Assembly (NCBI GenBank): GCA_000695325.1
Contig: AVPN01000485.1
Location: forward strand, 5,043 to 28,185
Direction of reading: 5' to 3'
DNA length: 23,143 nucleotides
DNA from: Pleurobrachia bachei
Lineage: Eukaryota; Ctenophora; Tentaculata; Cydippida; Pleurobrachiidae
Part shown: piece after piece, positions 1 through 11,100 of the stretch
How positions within the stretch are numbered: the stretch's first letter is position 1
Layout of the letters: every line of letters begins with the position of its first letter
Made by a program: the position numbers and the translations under genes
Notes under the pieces: model-generated
Databases searched by the model: none
What the model saw: only the letters and a program-made list of their open reading frames with translations
What the model was told of the DNA's origin: nothing

Positions 1-344
1 TGGCCATATCCTTAATTAAAGGTTTACTAATTTTCAAGTAATAAGGTATAACATATTGTGATCCTCCGATCCAGGGAACGTCCCAATATGTGGATGCCCG
101 GGGACGAGTCCTAAGGAGGGGTGATAATACCAAGATCAACCGGATATGTGGAGAGGGGGAGGAGGGGTTTACAATATTGTTGTTTTTATCAGAGTTACAG
201 GATCGCAATTCATATGGAGAAGTCATCTTCTTTTCGGAGGTACGTTACCATTGTTCTTCGCATAAGTGACGATAAGCATGATAAATTCGAAAAATAGAGT
301 ACGATAATTATAGTGTTATCAAGAGTAATAAATGACTATTTTAG
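1..344. other. Unresolved left edge, probable intron
   Basis: No coding exon can be assigned with confidence. The stretch ends in a splice acceptor (TTTTAG at 339-344) leading into the first dioxygenase exon I can support. A short open stretch near 76-125 could be an earlier exon, but its phase does not fit the next exon, so I do not call it. Confidence 0.4.
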
Positions 345-1158
345 GGTGACATCCATACTACAATACAACCTGCCCAGCACGCTCTTCTTATCTGGCCTTG
401 TAGGGTCCCCTATCAGTTCCAATATCCGGCAATATCCAGTGGCTTTGGTCAAGGTAAGATTGCTTTTCTCTCACCCCCCTCTCTCTCGCTGTCTCCTCAA
501 TTTATCAATGAATTGTTAATTTCCCAGTGTTACTGCAAATAACGATATACGATAAAGTTGATGTGCCACCAAAATACATGAATCACACCGTGCAACCCTT
601 TCCCGAGGTTTTCTCTGGTATTCAAATTGATCCAAATACTAAGTAAGTGCATGCAGGCGTGCCTAATACATCCAAAAAATATTTGTTCTTTTTTTTGCAG
701 TACTCAGCACCCAGTTTTCATTCTTTTTTAACACCCACATGTTTCAGCTATGCGACCCACGTGACAGCTACTCATAAGACAGCTTTAGATCGACCTGTTC
801 ATGTAGTGGATAACCTCTTCTCGCAGGGTAAGATATAAAATAGCAGGGGGTTATTTGCCATTATGATTATATACAGGGTGTGCCGTGTGGTGAATCTTTT
901 AACCGAGAGCCTCAAGAGCGTTTATTGCATTGTCGAATGTGTGTAAACCACATCACTCCTCTTCCTTCTCATTTCTCAATTTGGAATTCTCACTGACAAA
1001 GTAGCGTAATATCAGTAGTACTGATGCAGTACCTCATTACTCAGTTTTCGTCTTAAAGTCAGAGGGAAAGAGAGAGGTAGTCGAGAGGGGGAGAGAGTGC
1101 ATGTAGACTGCTTCAGAGTGCGTGTAGAATTTGTACACCTGTAATCGATTTCTTTGAT

Positions 1159-1209
<51 letters not shown>

Positions 1210-3151
1210 TATTAACTACTCCCCCCATCTAGAGACGTTATCACAGCTCCTGCAGCACGTCTATACCAGTTCACAATACTACTATGATGTATTAACTACT
1301 CCCCCTCTCTCATCTAGAGACGTTATCACAGCTCCTGCAGCACGTCTACACTAGTTCCCAATACTACTATGACGATTCTGAAGACGGAGGAGAGACGGAT
1401 AATGTACAATGGATTAGTGGGTACAGGACGGTAGAATTTGTGAAGTCTAACCTGTGGAACCTGATTAGTACCACCCTCAAACATATTAGTGGTTAGTTAT
1501 CCGCTAATGCAACAATCAATAATTTATTGAACATGAAGCATATCTACTTCAAGACCAACTTGTTTTATTTATATATATATTCTCAAAATAAGCTAAGATT
1601 GAGTTTAAACGAGAGAGAACTGATACCTCTCACCCAGGACATGACAGCTGGTATCCCTACGATATATCCTGTAACTTAAACAGGGCCTGGGACCACACCA
1701 GGATACACAAAGATTGTTATGGAAAGGAAGAGTACACATTTCTCATCTTCCTCACCCCTAACTACCAACCGGACCATCTCGGTGGAACCATCTTTTACCA
1801 ACGTTAGTGATACCTAGGGTGTTTTCTAGGTCAGGCGGGGCCTAATTTCTGTTTGGTTTGGGTACCTACTTGTACCTACTTGTACTTGCCAAGTTATGAC
1901 TACAGCTCACGCGCCCATGTGAAAGGAGGTTAGAACATAACAAACTTGTACGGAGTTGTATCCACTGTTGTTTGGGAAAACAGGAAGATTGTATATTTTC
2001 CATTTCTGTGTAAAATCTCTCTCTCTATTTTCCAGATGAGGACCTATCGGAGATAGTGACTCTTGTCCAGAACAGATATGGTCGTGTTGCACTATTCCAC
2101 TGTCAAATAAAACATGCCGCCAGACCTCCCCACGCATCCCTCACTCTTGCCCGATATACTTTTGTAGTGAAAGTAGCAAGAGACAAGTAAGTTAAAGTAG
2201 CAGGAACCGACCGAATCAGAAAAAAACTGGTCCCTGATTGGCTGATGACCAGTAACGTGACCTAAATAACGAGTTCTGATTGGTTGTTACTTGTTTAGTT
2301 CTTCGGTCGGTTCCTGTCATGTAGTATAGCTAGAGACAAGTAAGTTGTCACTTTCTGACCACACCACACCTTTTTCGTTCCCTTCTCTCCCCAAACCATG
2401 TGGGGTTGTCTTGCTCGACCTTGTCTCTCTTTAGATCACATAAATGGCATGACGTAGTATGGTTCTGGAAACGACCAAAACTTATTATTTAGCGATTATA
2501 GCTATTCGATTGAGAGAGACCGCGTCTCACTTTGCAGCGGTATACCATTACCCATCTCATATTTCATACACAGAAACTTCTAGAAGTATGTACACCATTT
2601 ACTAACACCATATTCCCTACGGAAACTAAAATGTTATCAACTTGTTGTGTCACTGATTTCATTTTGACAATTTTACATTTCCACCCCTCATTTTTTCCCA
2701 AATATTGAAAATCCCCGCGTTGCATGCTATGTGGACGTCACGCGCACACGCCAAACTACTGACACCCAGTCCCCTTCGCGCGAACCATCACAACACCCCT
2801 CTCTGTTTACAGGTTGAGTGCTGTTCAACGCGAAATGCTGACAACGGTGTTGCACACACAGGATCTAGAGGACGAAAGGTAACAACGGATTGATGGTTGG
2901 AACTTGTCTTTGTTTGTCCCTCCTTCCCCGCGCTCCGGTTTGAACAAAATAAAATAAGTGGGAGCCGCTTTCTTTCAAATTCAAACCATCCCCTCTCTTT
3001 CAGGGAAGCGGAAGAATGGGTTGAGCGGGAATCTGTCAAATTGGGAAACGATCCCGAAAAATTGGAGGAATTGTTCATCTCTTTGAGTGAAGAAGCGGTA
3101 GAATTAAGACAAAAACATTTGGAGAACTCTTTAGTTAATGCTGGGATGTAA
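345..3151 (+). CDS. Fe(II)/2-oxoglutarate-dependent dioxygenase, 3' part (8 exons)
   Basis: Exons: 345-453, 528-642, 748-827, 1318-1491, 1638-1802, 2036-2186, 2813-2878 and 3004-3151 (TAA stop). All junctions are GT-AG and the phases chain without a break into 335 visible residues; the true start lies off the left edge. The double-stranded beta-helix signature is complete: an H-K-D metal motif (visible residues 183-185), a GG turn in PDHLGGTIFY, a distal His in KHAARPP (residue 241), and an Arg 13 residues later (ARYTF, residue 254) suited to bind the 2-oxoglutarate carboxylate. The spacing and the HAARPP context resemble prolyl-hydroxylase-type enzymes, so hydroxylation of a protein or small substrate is likely, but the substrate cannot be read. 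After the catalytic core comes a charged C-terminal extension of about 70 residues, probably helical. The first exon (345-453) is the least certain. The gene converges on histone H3 with about 480 bp between the stop codons. Confidence 0.82.
1163..1206. repeat. (GA)n microsatellite
   Basis: About 22 GA units with no interruption, in the dioxygenase intron 828-1317. It ends right at the start of the 80-bp partial exon duplication. Confidence 0.95.
1207..1371 (+). repeat. Tandem duplication of an acceptor plus exon start (80/85 bp)
   Basis: Unit 1 is 1207-1286 and unit 2 is 1287-1371; both begin ATGTATTAACTACTCCCCC. Each holds a pyrimidine tract, the acceptor CATCTAG and the first ~54 bases of the dioxygenase exon at 1318. 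Only unit 2 runs into the rest of the exon. Using the upstream acceptor (AG at 1231-1232) would add 85 nt, shift the frame and reach a TAG within the real exon, so unit 1 is a decoy acceptor or a non-productive alternative. Confidence 0.88.
2187..2812 (+). other. 626-bp dioxygenase intron carrying a MITE-like element
   Basis: Lies between the exon with the distal His and the C-terminal exons. It contains the inverted-repeat element at 2201-2316. I see nothing else coding in it. Confidence 0.7.
2201..2316. mobile_element. MITE-like element, 116 bp, with 15-bp terminal inverted repeats
   Basis: The ends CAGGAACCGACCGAA (2201-2215) and TTCGGTCGGTTCCTG (2302-2316) are perfect inverted repeats. 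There is no coding capacity, which suits a non-autonomous DNA transposon. The interior contains ACTGGTCCCTGATTGGCTGAT. A related copy in reverse orientation lies at 16284-16376. A 15-nt sequence (AGAGACAAGTAAGTT) occurs on both sides, at 2179-2193 and 2332-2346, although not flush with the ends. The transposon superfamily is not identified. Confidence 0.8.
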
Positions 3152-3634
3152 TACATTGTAACAGTGCTGTGTGGAGAATATTATTGTTGTTTGATTTCAC
3201 TTCACACACTTATGATTTAAACAATCTGCAATACAAGTGTTTCTCTTTCTCTCTCGCTGTCTCACCCAAAGTCTCGGGAAAATAGCCAGAATTCGGAATT
3301 ACAGACTTATTTGTCTCTCAACGAGAAATGGGCGTGTCAAGTTCTCTCTCTTTCTCTTGGCAAAAACTCAGCGGTGTGATTTTACAACGTGTAATCTGTG
3401 AAAAAGCAAACATTACAGCTCTAGTTCTCTCATCACTGATATGTCATTAAACGTCTATTAGAACAAATAGAGAATTAGATTATCGCGAGACGATATTGGG
3501 GAGAAAAGATTGTATAGAATGAATAAATAAACATAAAAACACGCTCTCTCTTTTGTTCATGTTGGGCGGGCGGGTGAATCATTAAGGAGTCAATAAACAC
3601 ACATTCTGTGAAATAGATGGGGAATTGTCAAGTT
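3152..3634. other. Intergenic, convergent 3' ends
   Basis: Lies between the dioxygenase stop and the H3 stop. Plus-strand AATAAA motifs occur at about 3523-3530 and 3592, 370-440 nt beyond the dioxygenase stop; either could be its poly(A) signal. I found no minus-strand AATAAA and no metazoan histone 3' stem-loop for the H3 gene here. CT-rich tracts occur at about 3240-3260. Confidence 0.6.
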
Positions 3635-4476
<842 letters not shown>

Positions 4477-4513
4477 TCACTCTCTCACTTGCACTCCAAT
4501 TCCCTGCAACCTG

Positions 4514-4603
4514 ATTGGCTGCCTCTCCGCCAGATACGCTCTCTCATTGGTGGACACTCAGTGTACTCGTCTCCTATTGGCTGAGATCCCGCCATCTCAT
4601 TGG
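4514..4603 (-). promoter_or_regulatory. Four CCAAT boxes upstream of histone H3
   Basis: ATTGG on the plus strand (CCAAT on the transcribed strand) occurs at 4514-4518, 4546-4550, 4576-4580 and 4599-4603, with steps of 32, 30 and 23 bp. They lie 125-214 bp upstream of the H3 ATG. The roughly helical-turn-multiple spacing suggests several NF-Y sites acting together; that is inference. A CpG-rich GTCGCGCGCTCGC lies just upstream, at about 4624-4636. Confidence 0.6.
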
Positions 4604-4639
4604 ATGACACACCGTCGGACAACGTCGCGCGCTCGCAGA

Positions 4640-5474
4640 ACACAGCTCTCTCAGGTTGCTGTGCGCTGATAACTTTTCAGAGTGCAAAAATGGCCGAAAT
4701 ATTGTAGGTCCTATAGCGTGAAAACAGGACCGCAGATCTGCACCAAAATTTAGAGGTTTGTGGGCCTAGTGTAGAGCACCACTGTCACAAAATTTCAGCA
4801 AAATCGGTCAAGAAACACGGAAGTTATTGGCAAATTAGTGGTTTCTGGCGGCCATCCTACCTCTCCCGGCCGAGGGAGTATCATGAGGCTATTTTGAAAT
4901 GTCTCCCAAGATTTGAAGGATTTTGAAAAACCAAAGTTACCACGTTCTAAAAGGGACTTTTGGCTAACTTTTGCCACCAAAAACAACAAAATCGGTGAGG
5001 TGGTTACCCGAGTGGTTACCAAAATGTAAACGAGACGGTATAAAATGGTCATCGTGGTCCTATTTTTAGAAACATCGGGAGACCATTAAACCTATACAGT
5101 CCAGTAGAGAATATGCCAGTGAGCCCAAAAAGTGTAATCCCCGATCAAATTGAGCCACCAGGATGGCGCTAGGGCGCCACAAACGCCACCATGACGTCAG
5201 GGGTACTGAGCCGCTGTGACGGACGAACAAACCAACACAGTGCGACTCTCTCTCTCCCACTCGCTCTCTCGGCATCAAACATTAGCGCGCGACTGAATCT
5301 ACAACTGTGTCGTTCGGTGCCGCGCCTTACTGAAAGTGTGATCACGTGATGCGAGGGAGAGCTGCTATTGGTTGACAACTGGTAGAGAGATGCTGCGAAG
5401 CATGCTACCATGGTAACACACACAGCTTGCACAGTGGGAGTTAGAGTTATCGTTTGGCCGGCCGGACCCGGTGA
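4640..5474. other. Intergenic, no confident gene
   Basis: Lies upstream of histone H3 and downstream of the dynein 3' end. About 4680-5060 looks like unique or old repetitive DNA with scattered stops in all frames. About 5160-5470 is richer in CpG, with a palindromic ATCACGTGAT at about 5341, an ATTGG near 5368 and GGCCGGCCGG near 5457, so a promoter facing either way is possible but unproven. Confidence 0.4.
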
Positions 5475-5627
5475 ATGAGTTTTAGTCGAGCCATCCCAAA
5501 CAATATGGAAGAGAATTCCTATTGTCTTGGCCAACCGTTTATGGAGGCGGTTTCCGCATCCTTTTCCAATTTTGAACAAAATAAAAAGCGTTTCTTACAA
5601 AACCGAAAAACCCATATTGAAGATTGA
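5475..5627 (+). CDS. Possible 50-residue small ORF, unrecognised
   Basis: ATG at 5475 opens a 50-codon frame ending in TGA at 5625-5627; the codon just before the ATG is TGA, so it cannot extend upstream. The predicted peptide begins MSFSRAIPNNMEENSYC and is mixed polar, without a signal peptide or membrane helix. CpG-rich DNA precedes it and AATAAA lies within its 3' part (5579). It lies just downstream of and antisense to the dynein 3' end. It resembles nothing I know and could be chance, or the first exon of something else. Confidence 0.2.
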   Translation: MSFSRAIPNNMEENSYCLGQPFMEAVSASFSNFEQNKKRFLQNRKTHIED

Positions 5628-5637
5628 ATACACACAT

Positions 5638-5643
5638 TTTATT
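5638..5643 (-). promoter_or_regulatory. Poly(A) signal of the dynein gene
   Basis: AATAAA on the minus strand (TTTATT on plus), 63 nt past the dynein stop codon, a normal place for a short 3' UTR signal. Confidence 0.6.
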
Positions 5644-5705
5644 TACATTTTCCTTTCTCAAACACACATATTTTCAACATCAGAGTCCCAATTCACACAT
5701 CAGCC

Positions 5706-8143
5706 CTAAGCAGAGAGGAGCAGAGCAACTCCTGCAATGGCCCACTTTTCAGGCTTTTCTTTGGTCTTCAGATTGAAGGTCCACACAAATGTGGGTCCTC
5801 GTTCCTTCGTCTTATATACAGGGCACTCATACATATTCTTAGTTTCTTGTCTGTCCACAGTGCAAGCCTTGACGAACATGACAGGACACGCAGGGGTCAG
5901 CTCCTTAAGTCGAGAGTCAGCAATCATACCTGTAGAGAGGAGGGTGGGGTAATTAGCGTTATTGCACTGGTCCTGATCGTGGAAACCTTTTGAATAGCTC
6001 TCAGAAAAGTTTGATTAATCTTTTTGGACCACATACAGCATTACTCCCATATAAAACTGGCTCAATATTTTCATTCCTTCTCTCTCCCAATGTTACTGTT
6101 CTATTTACCTGATTGTGAGTCCCATCTGGCACCCTCCATGAACAACCCGTGAACATAAGAACCCTCCCTGGGTGGACTGTTGAAGTCTTCCTTCCATTTC
6201 TTAGTAACATCAACACTTAGTACCATCCTGTCTAGAGGCCACTCGTTCTTACGGGCTGTACTTTGTTCAATAGCTGCAGGGAGAGGGGGATTATAGTTAG
6301 TTGTAGCTATTTAGCATGTACCAGTGCCACTGTAAAACTGATTTATCGGTATAGTATTTTGCCCGGTAAATTGTGTTCGGAATGCATATAGAATTAATAC
6401 TGGAACGTTTCGGTAAACTTCGTCCTTGCTAAGTGAGCTTTCAATATTCTGAATAGCGCAAGCAGTATACTGTTATATTTTGTTTTCATATTTCCCCAAC
6501 TTTTACCGGTAAGGAACGACTGAGGATTGAAGAATCCAGCCAGCCATACAACATTAGGCAGAGCAAAATCTGTTGTCCAGCTTTCTAGCTCCTTAATCCT
6601 AAGAAGTAGATCTGCGAACCATGCTCCCAGGGGAAGGACAGAGGGGTAGGCACGGGCACTCCAGTTTCCGGGAACCTTATCCAAGAATACAGAATTCATG
6701 GTAGATTCCATTTCGTTTGAGATTGTCAGTTCACCCTGGTGAAAAGGAGAGGGGTTAGAATGAGGTTAGTTTGAGGTTAGAACTTAGAATGATGTTAGTT
6801 TGGGGTTAGAATGGGGTTACATTGGAGTTAGAATGGATGTGGGTCGTTTGGAATTTTATAACAGAGCATCTACAAGCATTTAATTTCGTAATATTATGTA
6901 TTAATCAAGAATATTTGGGGATGTTGTAATGTCTCATTCAACCATTTACAAGTCATGATTTGCGACACGTTTATCATGTGTCATGCCACACTGTCATGAA
7001 TGCAGTTTTACAATGACAGGTTAACTTGTTTGATTTGCTGAGATGACATGATTCTTGTCTATTTAAAAAAGGTTTTGTTGTATAACGATCTGATCAAGAA
7101 CGAGGAAATGCAAGATATAATTATTTCTCTCTTTGAAAACTATGAGAATAGTTATGATCTAAAGTGTACAGCTGATCCTAGACCCAGTATCATCTTTAAA
7201 GAGATCCCCACCCATCGATTACTGCTAGTCACGTAACATTATAAATGTAAATCTAGATCAATCTTTAATCTCTATCTGTCTGTCAAACAAAATTAATCGA
7301 GACATGTTCTAAAGACTTGTCAGGTTTAAATTAATTAATAAAATTCGATCGAAGTTTGCTAAATCTTACCTTTAGCCCAAGATCGAGCTCCTTCAAAGAT
7401 CGCCTTATTTCTGAGGTTAGCATGTTCATTCGTTCACACTCCTGGAAGGCGACGACGGTGTATGGAGATCGGTCTTCAGTTCTCCCTGCCATTTCCAGCA
7501 TATTGAATTCTTCGGGAAGACGCTCCAAGATCTCATCGAGCAATCCCTTAACCTGGGGGGGGGAGGGGGGGGGATAATAGTTGATTTGTGGGCACAATAT
7601 GACATATATTTGTCATATTGGAAAGGTTGGTTATATATAATATCATATTTGATAAAACTGAAGTACAAAATTATGCGAGTGGTTATTACTCGATGATTAC
7701 CGATACTGTCTTCTATTTTAAATAGTAACTACGAAACCCCCACGAAGTCATTATGCGAGACTGAAGTACTGTGTGAGAATAAATTTAAATTCAACAGAAT
7801 ACATCATCTGACCAGTAACCAGCCTAAACCCTCTAACTAAATGCAAATTATTCAGATATCCTGAATTCTGGGTATAACCACTAAAATGATTGAAAAAAGC
7901 ACAAAATAATTAGATTCTCTCAACGTACCTTCTCCTCCTTCGTCATGCCAGCAGCACCACCGCCAGCAGTATCACGAGGCTGCATCTCAAGTACGGTCCT
8001 GAAGAGATTCTCTGACGTCATGGTCAGGAACCCGATCTCAGCGTTGGGATGGAGCCCATACAGATAGGGTGTCTCAGGGGGCAGCTCTTCATCTAGATAG
8101 ACATGGTAACTCTGGTAGTCCATAGATCCGGGAATATTGAAAC
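5706..8143 (-). CDS. DNAH9/DNAH17-like: Dynein heavy chain C-terminal exons (five)
   Basis: Exons 8143-7929, 7552-7370, 6735-6507, 6273-6109 and 5929-5706 encode the last 338 residues. They carry hallmarks of the dynein C-terminal domain: [20 protein letters not shown], then [33 protein letters not shown] and [10 protein letters not shown]. The stop is TAG at 5706-5708. Phases chain exactly from the large upstream exon (G|GT). The domain packs against the ring and modulates motor activity in axonemal dyneins. Nothing is truncated. Confidence 0.95.
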
Positions 8144-11100
8144 CTATTGAGGGTGGTGTTAGGTTTTGAAAAAAAAGACCCGGGGGTAAAACAAATAATA
8201 ATAGAACAAATCACTGGATGAACAAACAAACAAACAAACAAATAAGCAAACAAACTAACTAACTAAAAACACAAACGACTAAAGACACCCACAAACTATA
8301 CTGTACCTGGTGCAAGAAGTAGTTCTCCCTCCAACATTTCAGGTTTCATGTACTCTTCCAGATAAGTCTTGCACAACCTTCTATCCCAATCATCCGTGAT
8401 ATGGCCACCGTACATAATCTCCCCAAACAGATACCTCAAATCAGTCCAAGGCACCTTGGGGTTGTTCTCGAGGTAGTTGTACAGCACATTGACCGAGATG
8501 GTCAGGTCACCGATATTGAACGGATACAATCTGTTCCATCCCTGAGGACCGAACTTTCGTCGCTCGCACACCACAGCGTGGAAGTAACACAGTGAGAACC
8601 AGAGAGATTTAAACTCGTTCTCTCTCGCACACATCTCAAGGGTATCCTGCGAGAACTGGTCGAGGGCCTTGTGGACGTTAGCTTTGATACCCGTAGGAGG
8701 CTCGTTGGTGATTTTGATGGATGCTTCAAGGATTCCTTGGGGAATGATATGTGATTCTGGGGTACCAGCCGGCTCAGCTGACATGTACACCCGATACAGT
8801 GGATCAGAATCAATAACAGTGCTCTCTAGCTTCTTCTCAAGTTTTCCCAGCCACTTTCTCACCAAATGGATATTCTGAAGGATAACCCAGCCTCCGTTCT
8901 TACAGGCCAAGTCCATGGCTTTCTCCGCGACAATCTCTTGACCCTGACCCAGGGAGACGTTGTGTAGTTTACCGTTGTTGATGGTGATACCCAGTTTGTT
9001 ACCCAGAATCTCAACATCTTTCAGGGGATCAACACCCGGTGAAAGGATGAAGAAGACAGGTGTTTCGGGTGAGGTCTCCTCGAACGATTTCTCGAACGGT
9101 ACCGCACGTGTTACTACATACTTTGTTCCGAGCTTTTCCTCAACAAAGAGTGCAACAGCGTACGTCATACGGTCGGGTCGGAGGGCTCGCATCATGCACA
9201 ATTTCTGGAGGGATGTCTTGTTTTTCCATTCCTGGGGGAATTTCTCTTTCTCAGGAATCTCACTCTCAACAAACTTCTTCCATCGTTTGGCCGATCCCTC
9301 GATATCCCGGTCCAAGTTCCTAAACTCGTCCATCTGGCTGAGCGACTTGATAGCTCCCCAACTGTTATGTGCAAGGAAGTCCACGGGACTAACGACATTA
9401 GGTACAGACGGGAACCGAAGGAGGAAATCAAGCTCCACGGGATCGATTTCCTTTCTCGCCAGAAGGATCTGGAAGGTCATCTGTGAGGTGAAGATGATTT
9501 TATCGGCTTCGAAGAGACCTCTGGTAGTGTACACAAACACGGAGTAGGTGAGAGAATCGATCAAGTTGTCGACACGCTGCTTTAATTCCTCAGCAGGCTC
9601 CGCACGTTCCATTGCATTATGGAAGATGACATTGAACGCCTTTAGAGAGAACTGGTAGAGTGGGTTAATTTTGTTGAGATCGTTCATAATAAAGTATAGG
9701 AGAGAACCTCGGGCAGCACATGGTCGGTAGAACTCTCGAGCCTCGTTGATAGCAATCTCAGTCTCCTTGGCTTGGGCTACCTGGATCTCGATCTCATTTG
9801 CAGTCTTCTTAGTGATCTCCAGATTCTCAACTAGTTCGGTATCACCTAAGAAGTTACCCTCGGCAGATGACAAACGAGAGAGCAGGTTATCCTCAAGCCC
9901 CTTCAGGGTAATCTTGAAGTCGTTCTGCTGTTTCGTAAGTTGAGCCTTGGTCGCCTCCAGATCAGGTCTTTCCTTGGCCACCACCTCGGCCAGCAGCTGA
10001 TCCTCTAAACCATCTCTTGTGACGGTGAAGTTGATCAGAGTACACTGGGCCTGAAGCTCAGGTTTGTAGTGAGGATTAGCAAGTTTAGTGTGGAGAATCA
10101 ACCTGAAGTTAGGACTGTAATCGACATCCTTGTCTCCAATCTTGATGGCTCGTCCCTTCTTGATGGTGTTTCGGCCAATCACAGGATCCAATACGGGATC
10201 CATGTCCTCCTCCAAGTTCTCAATCAGCACACAATCACCGTTAGAGATGGCCCTCTCAATGGCCTCGAGGTAACCCTTCTGTCCAAGTCGGATAATCTTC
10301 AGCTCATCTCCCTCCCTGTTCTTGATCCACTTGATACCCTGCAGCTGGGGATCTACCATGAGTGGCCACCGGGTAGCGTTACACAAAATAGTTGCGTTCT
10401 CGGTAGACATCCTGTCTGATGGTAGACCTTCGTTATTCCACGAAGCGACATCAGCGTCATCGATTAGAATCTGTAGGAGATCGATCTCATCCGTGATAGG
10501 AATCTTCACCTTCTGTTTTCCGAGGAAGGACGTGAAGGCCTCCATGAGATCATCTCTGTATCCCTTAGTGAAGTATCCAAGGTACGAGATAAACGCAGTG
10601 ATAAGCAGCACATCACCAGGCAGTTTAGATGCCATAACCTTGAAGTCCTCGACACTCTCGGCCCAACGGACATTCTCAGATGCCAGACCTCCGACCAGCC
10701 TGTTAGCAAGGGAGATGGTCTTAGCCGTGGACTCAGCTTCCTGTTGACACCTCAATTTGTCAGATGTGGCCTTCTCGAAGGATGCCGTGAGTTCAGCCAA
10801 ATTGTCATCCAGTTCCTTGATCTTGTTCTTGATTAACATCAACTTCTCCTGGGCGTCTGCCAGTTGGGCATTAGCCTCGGCCAGGGCACGCCTCTTGGGC
10901 TCGACATCACAGAACACCCTGTAGAAGGTAACAATGTTGATTACCCATGCACACAAACCGGCAGCAGCAAGTGATTTCGCCTTGATGAAATCGGCATCAA
11001 ACTCAGGGTTGTTCAGATAGGGTTCAATGGCCTTCAGGTTGTTCTCATGGATGTTCTCTTTGTCGTAGTTGATGAGCTGGTCAAGGAAAGCATCGACCTT

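Noticed and set aside
1037-1354. Open frames reading runs of Ser-Leu or Arg-Glu
   Set aside because: They are translations of the (GA)n microsatellite in an intron, with no coding support.
5169-5579. 136-codon minus-strand open frame between dynein and histone H3
   Set aside because: No recognisable domain, unusual composition, no splice or promoter context; consistent with a CpG-rich stretch lacking stops by chance.
6748-6835. Telomere-like GGGTTAG repeats
   Set aside because: The units are irregular (GGGTTAGAATG, GAGGTTAGTTTG) and lie inside an intron next to an acceptor; a degenerate local repeat explains them better.
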